Of a stretch of 27,270 nucleotides of DNA, positions 8,901 to 16,898 are shown piece by piece. Source of the stretch: Promethearchaeota archaeon (GTDB lineage Archaea; Asgardarchaeota; Lokiarchaeia; Sigynarchaeales; SOKP01); assembly GCA_016839905.1 (NCBI GenBank), contig JAEOTJ010000106.1, forward strand, positions 1 through 27,270, read 5' to 3'. A model generated the notes under the pieces. That model had not been told where the DNA came from and ran no database searches. It saw only the letters and a program-made list of their open reading frames with translations. The translations under genes were made by a program, and so were the position numbers. The stretch's first letter is position 1, and every line of letters starts with the position of its first letter.

Positions 8901-11900
8901 TAGATTCCCAGAGGATTATCCCATAATTGTTCAGACTATAGTTTCCATAGATAATCTGTCCGTTATTGGTATTGTTAAGAATTAAACCCCCATCATAATT
9001 ATTGAGACTTGAATTATAGCATGTAATATTAAAAATAAAAAAATATACGTTTGAATTTATTATATTAATACCATAGGAAGTGTCATTAAGATCAAGAGTT
9101 AAATTCTCGATTCTATAGGGATCACTCCAAGTACCTGAACCGCTACACCATTGTTGACTAACCGCCCATGTCCAATTAGGAGCTCCAACTCCTGTAGCTG
9201 TGGCATTTATAAATATCATATTAAATCCATCATCCCAGAGGGGGTAATTATCTTGACTGCCAGCAGTTCCATAAATGCTATATGGTGTATCTCCAATACC
9301 ATCATCATCAAAGTCTGCTCCTGTATAATTATCCCAGTAATTCCCTATCGTTCCATTATCCCATTGATTATATGTCCCATTATCTACGGCATGGATAAAA
9401 TTATTTAAAAAAGTATTATTGTAGAAAGAATTATTAGAATTTATAGATTGTATTATTCCAATACCCATATTTAAATTATCTTGAATGGTGTTATCTTTAA
9501 AGGTGTTATTATTCGCCCCACTATAGATGTAAATTCCCGCATCAGAGGTGTTAAAAATTAAGTTCATACAAATAAGATTTTCATGAGAATTACCAGTTAA
9601 ATAAAGTCCATGAGTACTATTATATATAATGTTAGTTCTAAAAGTATTATTTCCGCTTCCAGTAATATAAATACCTGTAGAGGGATTAAATTTTATTTTA
9701 TTATTCTCAATTGTATTATTTCGGCATTTATTTGCCAACCATATACCATTTGCTGCATTATTATTAAGAGAATTATTTAAAATAGTGTTAAAATCACATT
9801 CTACATTTACATATATACCATTATTTTGATCAGATGCTCCTATATTTTGAGCAGTGTTATCTACTACTGTATTATTTTTACAATATTCATGGATGTAAAT
9901 ACCTTGATCCCAGTTATTAGAGATAAAATTTCCGACAATTGAGTTATTATCTGAATACCAATTAACATTAATACCATTATCTCTATTGTTTTTAATCATG
10001 TTCTGTGTTATATTATTAAAATCGCTATTACTCCAAATATATATCCCATTCATGATATTATCATTTGCTGTGTTGTTATAAACGGTGTTATAATTACTTA
10101 AAGCATAAAGAAGAATGCCATGATGGTCATTTCCATTCATAGTATTATTTATTATAGTATTATTGCTGCCACCCCAGATGGTAATACCATTTCCAAAAAC
10201 ATACGAAGTATATTCATTATAATTTAGATTATTTCCTTTTACTAAGTTCAAAGTACACCCTCCAGAGAGATAAATACCATTGTTAATATTGTAACTAAAA
10301 TTATTGTAGAGAACAGAATTATTATGACTATTTGTAAGCAAGAGACCATAATATCCATATGCTCCCGTACAATTAACTACTGTATTATTTTCTGAGAGGA
10401 CTAAATTAATTGAACCATATGCCTCATTGTAGCTTGTTGTACAATTATTAAAAGTGTTATTGTAGCCATATGTTAAGTAAATTCCTTCATAACAGTGAAT
10501 CGCATTGATATTAGAAAAATAAGTATTATTAATATTATTTAGATATAGTCCGTAATTTGTATAGGAAACATTAAGATCAGATAAATATGAATTACTACAC
10601 TTATATAATATTATCTGCCCCGCGTTAGTAAAGTTTGCATTATTTAGACCGATCTGATTCGTGTAGAAATATAAATTTTTTCCATTCACGGTATTATTAT
10701 CGTAAATTAAATAAGTAGAATGATTTCCACTTGAAAAAGAAATGCTAAATCCACATGATGCTAATTTATTCGCTGAGTATATTGAATAATTACAGTTTAG
10801 AATATTTATCCCACTTCTGCCTTGGTCATAAATATTATTATTTTTTACAGTAAGAGAATTACTATCACTTAACTCAATCCCATCGTTCCCATTGCGATAT
10901 ATCGTGTTATTTTTAATGGTATTATCTGTACTTCTTGTTTTTATTAGGATTCCTTTTGAATTATCATGAATCGTGTTATTAAAAATAGTATTATACTTAC
11001 AATTTGATTCGAAATAGACTCCGTAATAATTACAGTCAAATATTCGATTATGTCTAATGGTTGAATTACTGCTTGAAATAAAATGAATTCCATGAGCTTG
11101 TAGAACTGGACCCCATGTATCAACAATGATATTATATTCAATTGTATTATTTACGCAACCTGATATATATATTCCAGCATCACTATCTTGGAAAAAATAG
11201 TTTTTCCTTATTAAATTATTATCAGAATTAGATGTAAAATACATCCCATACTCTTCGTTTTTAATGGCAGTATTATTAGAAATGGTGTTATTATCTGCAT
11301 TTGAAAAATAAAATCCATATCCATTGAAACCACTGTCATTATCATCCACTTTATTATAAGAAATATTATTACTATGAGAGTTAATTACTCGAATTCCATA
11401 TCTATCGTTTCTTTTTACTTCGTTGAAGATAACTGTATTGTTATAACTGTTTAATCCCATAAATATTCCTGAAAATACATTGTCATTCAGAGTATTATTG
11501 TACGCGGTATTATTTGTGCTCCAATCATTAAAAAGGATTCCCGATTCTCCATTATATGAGCAATTATTATCTTTTATAAATCCTCTCGTAGAATTTTCAA
11601 TTTTTATCCCCGCATCCCAAGTTCCTGTACCACTATCGAAAATTTCACAGTTCCTAATTTCAAAATACGAATTTGTGGAATTTTCTATGTAGATACCACT
11701 CCCTGTAGGTGAGCTTGAAGCATCCATTGTAATATTCTCAATAATATAGGGATTGTTCCAGGAGCCATTTCCTTGAACCCATTCGTAAGTTTCAACAATT
11801 GACCAATTATCGCCCGTAATGTGAATATAGGTAAAGTTTGACCAAGAACTGCTCGTTTCAAGCTCATATATTGGTGGATCAATGCTTATATAATTATTTT

Positions 11901-12006
11901 CTTTATTAGATGGAATAAAGTTATTGTTTTGCCTTGTAAATGAGAGATACATAATTATGAGGAAAAAAGAAAAAAGTATTATTTTATTGCGGGGACTATT
12001 TTTCAT
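5965..12006 (-). CDS. Giant surface beta-helix (NosD-like) protein with TM anchor and cytosolic zinc module
   Basis: 2013 residues. An N-terminal hydrophobic segment (about 8-24) acts as signal or anchor. Most of the rest is right-handed parallel beta-helix repeats of the PbH1/NosD kind, with rungs such as NNTISNN and GIYLTG, and very many N-x-S/T sequons that archaeal AglB could glycosylate. There are two tandem modules. Each ends in the same cap, a WDNGT..GNYWDNYTG motif followed by a D-rich loop and DNYPL, near residues 920 and 1835. A Lys/Glu-rich stretch precedes one transmembrane helix at about 1878-1902. A charged linker then leads to a zinc module: Cys1968, His1971, Cys1982, Cys1985, Cys1990, Cys1993, Cys2004 and Cys2007. 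The layout implies a large extracellular adhesin or carbohydrate-binding region tied to a cytosolic interaction domain. Co-transcribed with the LysE-type gene. Confidence 0.85.
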   Translation of the reverse strand: MKNSPRNKIILFSFFLIIMYLSFTRQNNNFIPSNKENNYISIDPPIYELETSSSWSNFTYIHITGDNWSIVETYEWVQGNGSWNNPYIIENITMDASSSPTGSGIYIENSTNSYFEIRNCEIFDSGTGTWDAGIKIENSTRGFIKDNNCSYNGESGILFNDWSTNNTAYNNTLNDNVFSGIFMGLNSYNNTVIFNEVKRNDRYGIRVINSHSNNISYNKVDDNDSGFNGYGFYFSNADNNTISNNTAIKNEEYGMYFTSNSDNNLIRKNYFFQDSDAGIYISGCVNNTIEYNIIVDTWGPVLQAHGIHFISSSNSTIRHNRIFDCNYYGVYFESNCKYNTIFNNTIHDNSKGILIKTRSTDNTIKNNTIYRNGNDGIELSDSNSLTVKNNNIYDQGRSGINILNCNYSIYSANKLASCGFSISFSSGNHSTYLIYDNNTVNGKNLYFYTNQIGLNNANFTNAGQIILYKCSNSYLSDLNVSYTNYGLYLNNINNTYFSNINAIHCYEGIYLTYGYNNTFNNCTTSYNEAYGSINLVLSENNTVVNCTGAYGYYGLLLTNSHNNSVLYNNFSYNINNGIYLSGGCTLNLVKGNNLNYNEYTSYVFGNGITIWGGSNNTIINNTMNGNDHHGILLYALSNYNTVYNNTANDNIMNGIYIWSNSDFNNITQNMIKNNRDNGINVNWYSDNNSIVGNFISNNWDQGIYIHEYCKNNTVVDNTAQNIGASDQNNGIYVNVECDFNTILNNSLNNNAANGIWLANKCRNNTIENNKIKFNPSTGIYITGSGNNTFRTNIIYNSTHGLYLTGNSHENLICMNLIFNTSDAGIYIYSGANNNTFKDNTIQDNLNMGIGIIQSINSNNSFYNNTFLNNFIHAVDNGTYNQWDNGTIGNYWDNYTGADFDDDGIGDTPYSIYGTAGSQDNYPLWDDGFNMIFINATATGVGAPNWTWAVSQQWCSGSGTWSDPYRIENLTLDLNDTSYGINIINSNVYFFIFNITCYNSSLNNYDGGLILNNTNNGQIIYGNYSLNNYGIILWESNNITIKNLIANDNYRGGIRLENNCNNNTILNSTANSNNIAGITLISCYKNNITDNSASYNNGSGIVLSSGSTDNLINYNRVHWNDDGSVNGYGIRIDSSNFNTIINNSGGNNDWHTIYIVFSDNNTIENNTCFSNTFNGFFLFQSNNNPIRENTAYSNNFYGIEMFSDCVDNIIIDNTLRDNSYSGIYLHTVCDSNDIIDNIIKDNDDYGIRLDEADKNELHNNEIFDTGSNLQNIGIRIEDGSNGSILIGNVIYNNVDYGIEILNSADTIIRNNILTNQIGIYLTGYPEETLIEDTTIDANGNSYGIFIENANGYFTIRNCSINNAGPGVNEAGIYFRNVYNGTLENCNISYNQNYGIRLYHISEVMTNITVFNNTISNNGDYGIYMRGYQYNNISHNRIKINVGGMYLYWQSDFNTISDNIFITNTGNDIYFHANSDDNTVSDNIIISNDPNGIVFSNSGFENFSGNSLYGAGFNLISASGAYMATNTIYQTNTVNDKIVYQYISQSGLTEADFANAGQIILYNVDSSTISNVDVSNASIGVWSYFDCFDNIYTNVIANDGIYGFYYWDSDDNQIIDCITNNNTVYSGIYIYNCQRVTISGSICNGNDDVGIHLDTCSDGQIIDNNLRENGVWGLYFDFSCHRNNVTRNDITGNDNIGFRLSFSENNTIYNNRFEENQNYGLYLREQCYNNEVRKNYFHKNPIAIYLYRDVDNTTITLNLITNSSSIGLDIDSADCNMNLVYFNTFVNNSIHATDMVINNDWDNGTHGNYWDNYTGTDPDKDGIGNSPYSINVSAGIQDNYPLMQPPITLYDFRDDDGNGDGKKEEVPKKKKDKITPPEPDILFIVIILVIIIAGVIGAIFVVKTKKKQALPYTEKSQEDIKKLDGPEKEPKKKDAVPEKEPLDAFEKKRIMKETAITESEMEIKPDQDFCIIHKGPIRGIIYSCPKCGVKYCMKCASTLKNRKEGCWSCEEKIDV

Positions 12007-12269
12007 AATTTTTACACAACCTCTGATGAATTATATCTGAATAATCCAATCCAAGTTATTGGTTTTCTTAATTCACAACAATATATAATTTCTTTTCAAT
12101 GATTTTATAATAATCTGACACAAAAGTAAGAAATATAAAATCTAAGATCAATAAATTAATTAATTTAAGAGAAATTTGATATCTTAAATAAAAATATATT
12201 ATAATCTAAGTATATATCCTATAAAAGACGGAGACGAGATTCTAATTATTCCGTCAAGTATAGCAGGAC
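12007..12269. other. AT-rich intergenic gap between proA and the beta-helix gene
   Basis: This is the leader of the beta-helix gene on the minus strand plus the 3' flank of proA. I see no coding frame and no convincing RNA structure. A TGATGA followed by CTGA near 12026-12044 recalls C/D boxes, but the spacing is too short and no second pair exists. Confidence 0.35.
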
Positions 12270-13529
12270 TTATTCTCTAATCTGACCCGTCCCGTATATG
12301 ACAAACTTAGTTGAGGTCAATTGATTTACTCCCATAGGACCTCTCGCATGTAATTTCTGAGTAGAGATACCTATTTCTGCTCCAAGCCCAAATACTCCTC
12401 CGTCTGTTAAACGAGTTGCTGCATTATGATATACCGCCGCGGCATCCACTTCGTATAAGAATCGTTTGGCATCTTTTTTATTCTCAGTAATTATTGATTC
12501 TGTATGTTTTGAATCATACTTGGTTATTATCTCAATAGCTTCATCAATATCTTTAACAACCTTAATGCATACAATTAAAGAGAGGTATTCTGCCATTAAA
12601 TCATCTTCAGTTATGGGTATAGTATCTAATACTATGTTCTGGGTAATCTCACAACCTCTGACCTCTACGTTTTTCTCTTTTAAAGCCTTAATTATGAATG
12701 GAATGAAATCGTCTTTGATTTTCTCATGAACTAAGATTTTATCTAATGCATTACATACTGCAGGATAAGAACATTTCGAATTTATAATGAGTTTCTTGGC
12801 CATTTCAAAGTCCGCATCATAATTTACAAATATGCTAACAATCCCAATGCCAGTTTCAATAGTTGGAACCGTCGAATTCTGTACTACTCGCTGAATTAAT
12901 TCTTCTCCTCCTCTTGGAATGATTAGATCAATGTAGTCTTTTAATTTCAACATCGCTCCAACAAATTCTCTATTAGTATCTCTCACAATTTGAATGCAAT
13001 TCTCTGGTAATCCTTCATTAACTGCAGATTTATGTAGAATATCTGCTATTAAAATATTAGAATTAATCGCTTCGCTCCCGCCTCTTAAGATAATTGCGTT
13101 ACCTGCTTTTAAACAAAGACCTGCAGCATCAGCAGTTACATTAGGGCGAGATTCATAAATTATTCCAATTACTCCTAAAGGAACTTTTATTAAACCTATA
13201 TCTAAACCATTTGGTCTTTTCCACCTATCAATTTCCTCGTTAATTGGATCTGCTAGAGCTGCAACATCTTCTAAACCTTGAGCAATGTTTTTGATTTTAT
13301 CTGAATTTAAAACTAAGCGATCAATTTTCGCTTGATCTAATTTATTGCTTTCTGCATTTTCTAAATCCTTTTTGTTGGCTTCAACGATTCTATCTGTTTG
13401 CTTTCTTAATTCCTCTGCCATTCTTGATAAAGCATTATTTTTAGAGGTAGTGGATACATTCTTTAAGATAAAGGCAGCTTTTCGAGCCTTTTCCCCAATT
13501 ATTCGCATCTCCTCATCAATTGTCATCAT
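12270..13529 (-). CDS. proA: Glutamate-5-semialdehyde dehydrogenase (gamma-glutamyl phosphate reductase)
   Basis: Second step of proline synthesis: NADPH-dependent reduction of gamma-glutamyl phosphate to glutamate-5-semialdehyde, in the cytosol. The 419-residue length matches the family. Recognisable landmarks are PLGVIGIIYESRPNVTADAA, LCLKAGNAIILRGGSEA, the IIPRGGEELI loop, TVPTIETGIGI, the catalytic cysteine Cys259 in YPAVCNALD, and the C-terminal GGVFGLGAEIGISTQKLHAR and GPMGVNQLTSTKFVIYG. Nothing essential appears missing. It starts 40 nt after the proB stop codon and is clearly the second gene of a proB-proA operon. GAGGG precedes the ATG pair at its start. No proC is seen nearby. Confidence 0.96.
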   Translation of the reverse strand: MMTIDEEMRIIGEKARKAAFILKNVSTTSKNNALSRMAEELRKQTDRIVEANKKDLENAESNKLDQAKIDRLVLNSDKIKNIAQGLEDVAALADPINEEIDRWKRPNGLDIGLIKVPLGVIGIIYESRPNVTADAAGLCLKAGNAIILRGGSEAINSNILIADILHKSAVNEGLPENCIQIVRDTNREFVGAMLKLKDYIDLIIPRGGEELIQRVVQNSTVPTIETGIGIVSIFVNYDADFEMAKKLIINSKCSYPAVCNALDKILVHEKIKDDFIPFIIKALKEKNVEVRGCEITQNIVLDTIPITEDDLMAEYLSLIVCIKVVKDIDEAIEIITKYDSKHTESIITENKKDAKRFLYEVDAAAVYHNAATRLTDGGVFGLGAEIGISTQKLHARGPMGVNQLTSTKFVIYGTGQIRE

Positions 13530-13569
13530 TAATCCCTCTATCTAAATGATAATATCTTTTATTTTTTCT

Positions 13570-14361
13570 TTATTTTTGAGCAATAAAATAAGTACCTATT
13601 TCCTCTCCTTTTAAAATATTCTTTAGAATATTCTTTTTATTAAATGAAGTGATTATTGTAGGAATTCCGATGTTAGTTAGCTTCTTTATAGCATTTATTT
13701 TACTCTTCATTCCTCCGAAAGTTATTCCTCCGTCTAAATCCTCAACTAATTTTTCTAATTCTTTATTTATTTCAGTAATTTCTGGAATAACTTTACTATC
13801 TTCATGGATTTTGGGATTTTTATCGCATAATCCGTCTACATCTGTTAAAATTATTACGAGATCTACAAATAATAATACAGCTACTAAAGCTGAAAGAGTA
13901 TCATTATCACCATAGCTTAATTCTTCAATAGCAACAGAATCATTTTCATTGATAATAGGAACAATTCCCTTCTCTAAAAGTACTTCTAGAGTATTCCTAA
14001 CATTTGCACGTCTCGTGGAATCTTTAGTATCATCTGCAGATAATAAGATTTGACCAATATTTAATCCATATATATTAAACTCCTCTTGATAAATGCTCAT
14101 TAGATGAATTTGCCCTACGGATGCGAGTGCTTGAAGATTTCTATATTCTTTTGGACGATCTTTCAAACCAAGTTTTGCAAGACCACAACCTATTGCTCCA
14201 CTGCTAACTATAATTATAGAATATCCCTTATGAATTAAATCTGCCACTTCCTTCACAAAATTGTGGATTTTTTCACGATAAATCTCAGCCACTCCATCTG
14301 TGATCATTTGGGTGCTTACTTTAATGACAATTTTTTTATTTTCAGAAGGAAATATTCTCAT
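13570..14361 (-). CDS. proB: Glutamate 5-kinase, short form without PUA domain
   Basis: First step of proline synthesis: ATP-dependent phosphorylation of glutamate to gamma-glutamyl phosphate. The amino-acid kinase fold is clear from IVIKVST near the start, IIIVSSGAIGCGLAKLG, LQALASVGQIHLM, GQILLSADD, VPIINENDSVAIEELSYGDN, ILTDVDGLCDKNP and TFGGMKSKINA. At 263 residues it ends after the kinase domain, whereas the E. coli enzyme carries an extra C-terminal PUA domain of roughly 100 residues. PUA-less forms are known, so it should be active. Loss of the PUA domain may alter feedback control by proline. First gene of the proBA operon. Confidence 0.95.
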   Translation of the reverse strand: MRIFPSENKKIVIKVSTQMITDGVAEIYREKIHNFVKEVADLIHKGYSIIIVSSGAIGCGLAKLGLKDRPKEYRNLQALASVGQIHLMSIYQEEFNIYGLNIGQILLSADDTKDSTRRANVRNTLEVLLEKGIVPIINENDSVAIEELSYGDNDTLSALVAVLLFVDLVIILTDVDGLCDKNPKIHEDSKVIPEITEINKELEKLVEDLDGGITFGGMKSKINAIKKLTNIGIPTIITSFNKKNILKNILKGEEIGTYFIAQK

Positions 14362-14435
14362 AATTACATTAAAAATATAGACATTGATAGAATTTAGATT
14401 TTATTTCGAATATAGAAAAGTTAGAAAAAAAAAAA

Positions 14436-14924
14436 TTAAGTAAAGGCATCAAAAACAGGACTTAGGATTGCAAATATAATTGCTATTAAAATAATTATTG
14501 GAATGCTTATAATAAAGAAAAGATACACCCCTTTTATAACTCCTCTATTCCATGCTTTAACGCCATCTTTAAAATCTTGTCTCACATTATCTTGCCAATT
14601 TACGATATCTTCTTGAATCTTTTTCTTTCTGTTTTCCCACTGTTCTTTTGTTTCTAATTGTTTTCTCTCCATATCTGTTTTCCAAGATACAATTTTTTTA
14701 TTAAATTCTTGTCCAACTTTCTTAAAAAATTTCCCTGATTTTTCTTTACTATTTTCCCATAACTCTTGATTCTTTTTTGCCTGATCCTCTAAAGAATTTT
14801 GAAAATCTTTAAAACCGTCCTTAATTCCTGAGACAAAACTACCCCAACCTTTAAGGAAAGGATTTTCCTTTTTCTTGTCTTGTTCTAAATCATTTGAACT
14901 ATTTTCATCACTCATAATTTTCAT
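14436..14924 (-). CDS. Amphipathic helical protein with C-terminal membrane anchor
   Basis: 162 residues, or 159 if translation starts at the internal ATG (Met4, 14913-14915); AAGGAT just upstream fits Met4 better in spacing. Residues 1-25 are acidic and polar. About 25-130 is one long charged helix region with regularly placed tryptophans (for example ELWENSKEK, VSWKTDMERK, EQWENRKKK, VNWQDNVRQ), resembling apolipoprotein-like or membrane-lying amphipathic helices. Residues about 132-158 are a single hydrophobic span (LFFIISIPIIILIAIIF). This predicts a tail-anchored protein with its helical region in the cytosol. It begins about 15 nt after the stop codon of the zinc-finger gene upstream, so the two are probably co-expressed. 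I do not recognise the family. Confidence 0.65.
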   Translation of the reverse strand: MKIMSDENSSNDLEQDKKKENPFLKGWGSFVSGIKDGFKDFQNSLEDQAKKNQELWENSKEKSGKFFKKVGQEFNKKIVSWKTDMERKQLETKEQWENRKKKIQEDIVNWQDNVRQDFKDGVKAWNRGVIKGVYLFFIISIPIIILIAIIFAILSPVFDAFT

Positions 14925-14939
14925 AAATCCTTTTAATAT

Positions 14940-15242
14940 TTAACTTTCTCCTAATTTGAATTTTTTTTCTAAAAATGACACATTGCAAATTCTACAATTT
15001 CCTTCTAATATAGAAACTAATTTCGCACAATTTTCATGATATGGTCCATCACATTTCTTACAGGCCCAAATTTTTGTATCTTTCTCATCAAAAACGCCAT
15101 CAGCACAACTACACTTTTGTACAGATAATTTTGATTTGATATCATCATAGGAAATTTTTTTTATATTCTTTATTATTTTTAATTCAATTAATTTTAATAA
15201 ATCCCAATTAAGGAGTCCATCTTTATTTTTCTTAGAACTCAA
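14940..15242 (-). CDS. Small RING/PHD-like zinc-finger protein
   Basis: 100 residues. The N-terminal 43 are basic and helical. The rest holds eight potential zinc ligands: Cys44, Cys46, Cys61, Cys64, His69, Cys72, Cys83 and Cys86, spaced C-x-C-x14-C-x2-C-x4-H-x2-C-x10-C-x2-C. From the third ligand on, this is exactly the spacing of the 684-residue protein at 2828-4882. The segment IWACKKCDGPYHENC resembles the centre of PHD, RING-variant and RING fingers. It could be a stand-alone E3-like or adaptor protein, but no partner or activity can be read from the sequence. It leads a two-gene unit with the membrane-anchored amphipathic protein. Confidence 0.65.
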   Translation of the reverse strand: MSSKKNKDGLLNWDLLKLIELKIIKNIKKISYDDIKSKLSVQKCSCADGVFDEKDTKIWACKKCDGPYHENCAKLVSILEGNCRICNVSFLEKKFKLGES

Positions 15243-15405
15243 ATTATTCTACTCTATTAATTTAATATCTTTTAATTAAAAAATATGGTATATAATCTAT
15301 CAATTAATTAAAAGTAAAATCTCTTATTTATTTCATGAGAATAAAATTTTTTAATTATTTTGAATAATACAAGGTAAGAACAGAATATAGATTATAGTTT
15401 TTAAG

Positions 15406-16785
15406 ATGGATTTTACACAATTAGTAAAAACACCATTGTTTCAAGCATTTTCGGAATTAGGAAAGAGAATTTTTTTACCTGAGGGAATAATTTATTGGTC
15501 AAGGCGTGCGGAAAAAGAAGCTGATTTAATCGGGACGATAGGGACTGCTTTTGGATACGAGAAAGATTTCATTGATGGTGGTTCAGATGATTGGAGTCCT
15601 TGCCATTTAAAAGATTTTAAAGATTATTCAAGCTTAAACATAAGATCAATTGTACCATACGCTTCAGTTGGAGGAATTGCAGGCATTAGAGAAATTTGGA
15701 AGGACTGGATACTTAAAAAAACTAAATATAATGAAGAAACAGAAAAGGAAAAAATAAATTTGATTGATAAATATATTACTACCCCAATTGTAACTCAAGG
15801 AATCACGAACGGGATTTTTATGAGCTGTAGTCTCTTATTAAATCCAGGGGAATATATAATTATACCTAATAAGCGTTGGGGAAATTATGATAATATTATT
15901 ACAAGATTCATTGATGCAAGAATTAAATCATTTAATTTCTTTAAAGACCAAAAAATTGATATTGAAGGTTTAAAACAAGCAATTAAAGAGATCTCAACGA
16001 AACAAGATAAAATTGTCCTCTTATTAAATTTTCCAAATAATCCAACGGGTTATGTGCCTTCAAAGGATGAAGCTATTGAAATCGTTAATGCTTTAAAAGA
16101 AATTCAAAAAGAATTAAAAAGACCAATTATAGTTTTAGTTGATGATGCATACGAACCTTTTATATATAATGATGAAGCATTAGATAAATCGATATTTTAT
16201 GATTTATTAGAATTAGATGAAGATGTTATTCCCATTAAATTGGATGGAATTTCAAAGGAACTTTTAGCATATGGAGGTAGAGTTGGTTTCGTAACAATTG
16301 GATTAAAACCCAACTGGGTTGAAAATGATGAACAGTTAGAAATTCTCAAAAAAGAAATAAATAATAAACTAGAAGGGATAAATCGTAGTACAATTTCAAA
16401 TACAAATCATTTTTACCAAGCAGTTACACAAAAAATGTTTATAGATAAGGGAGTAAATAAAATCATACAAAAACGGGAAAAAATAAAGCTTTTATTACAA
16501 AAACGATACGAATTAATAAATTCTGAGTTAGCAAAAATAGAAAGTTCAGATTTTTCAGTAGATCCTAACTCTGGAGGATTTTTTCTTTTTGTTAATCTGA
16601 ATCCTAATAAAATTAAAGCCCCCGAATTTGCAAATCATCTATTAAAAAAATATAAAGTTGGAGTAATCCCTATTGAAAAGCGAGATGATAATATAAATGG
16701 GATTAGAATTGCATATTGCTCAATTGACCTTGAAAAAATACCCGAATTTATAAACAGAATAAATTTAGCCTTAAAAGATTTTTAA
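15406..16785 (+). CDS. PLP-dependent aminotransferase, class I/II (fold type I)
   Basis: A 459-residue fold-type I aminotransferase. PLP-site landmarks are present: VTQGITNGIFMSCSLLLNPG for the phosphate-binding region, FPNNPTGYVPS with the conserved Asn, VDDAYEPF with the Asp-x-x-Tyr pair, and SKELLAYGGRVGFV containing the Schiff-base Lys284 and a following Gly-x-Arg. NGIRIAYCSI near the C-terminus holds the carboxylate-binding Arg. The N-terminal part, with WSRRAEKEADLIGTIGTAFG, is longer than in minimal aminotransferases. The amino-donor specificity cannot be assigned; aromatic or branched-chain substrates are possible. It is divergently oriented from the zinc-finger pair across a 163-nt gap and appears monocistronic. 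Confidence 0.88.
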   Translation: MDFTQLVKTPLFQAFSELGKRIFLPEGIIYWSRRAEKEADLIGTIGTAFGYEKDFIDGGSDDWSPCHLKDFKDYSSLNIRSIVPYASVGGIAGIREIWKDWILKKTKYNEETEKEKINLIDKYITTPIVTQGITNGIFMSCSLLLNPGEYIIIPNKRWGNYDNIITRFIDARIKSFNFFKDQKIDIEGLKQAIKEISTKQDKIVLLLNFPNNPTGYVPSKDEAIEIVNALKEIQKELKRPIIVLVDDAYEPFIYNDEALDKSIFYDLLELDEDVIPIKLDGISKELLAYGGRVGFVTIGLKPNWVENDEQLEILKKEINNKLEGINRSTISNTNHFYQAVTQKMFIDKGVNKIIQKREKIKLLLQKRYELINSELAKIESSDFSVDPNSGGFFLFVNLNPNKIKAPEFANHLLKKYKVGVIPIEKRDDNINGIRIAYCSIDLEKIPEFINRINLALKDF

Positions 16786-16820
16786 TTTTTTCAATTTCTT
16801 TTTTGTAGTCTTTAAGTAAA

Positions 16821-16830
16821 TTTATATATA
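16821..16830 (+). promoter_or_regulatory. Candidate TATA box for the gelsolin-like gene
   Basis: TTTATATATA lies about 70-78 nt upstream of the ATG at 16899, implying a short 5' leader that includes a GAGTGAG ribosome-binding-like stretch. Assigned from position and composition in AT-rich DNA. Confidence 0.3.
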
Positions 16831-16898
16831 TCCTCTTTCATAATAACATTATATCCTATATTTTAATTTAAAAAATAATTAATTTAGAGTGAGAAATA

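Noticed and set aside
5965..12006. Possible assembly artefact or frame-fusion because of the 2013-residue length
   Set aside because: One uninterrupted frame with consistent beta-helix rungs, two matching end caps, one signal-like start and one membrane anchor argues for a genuine giant protein.
12026..12044. TGATGA followed by CTGA, suggesting a C/D box guide RNA
   Set aside because: The spacing between the boxes is too short for a guide and no C'/D' partner pair or terminal stem is visible.
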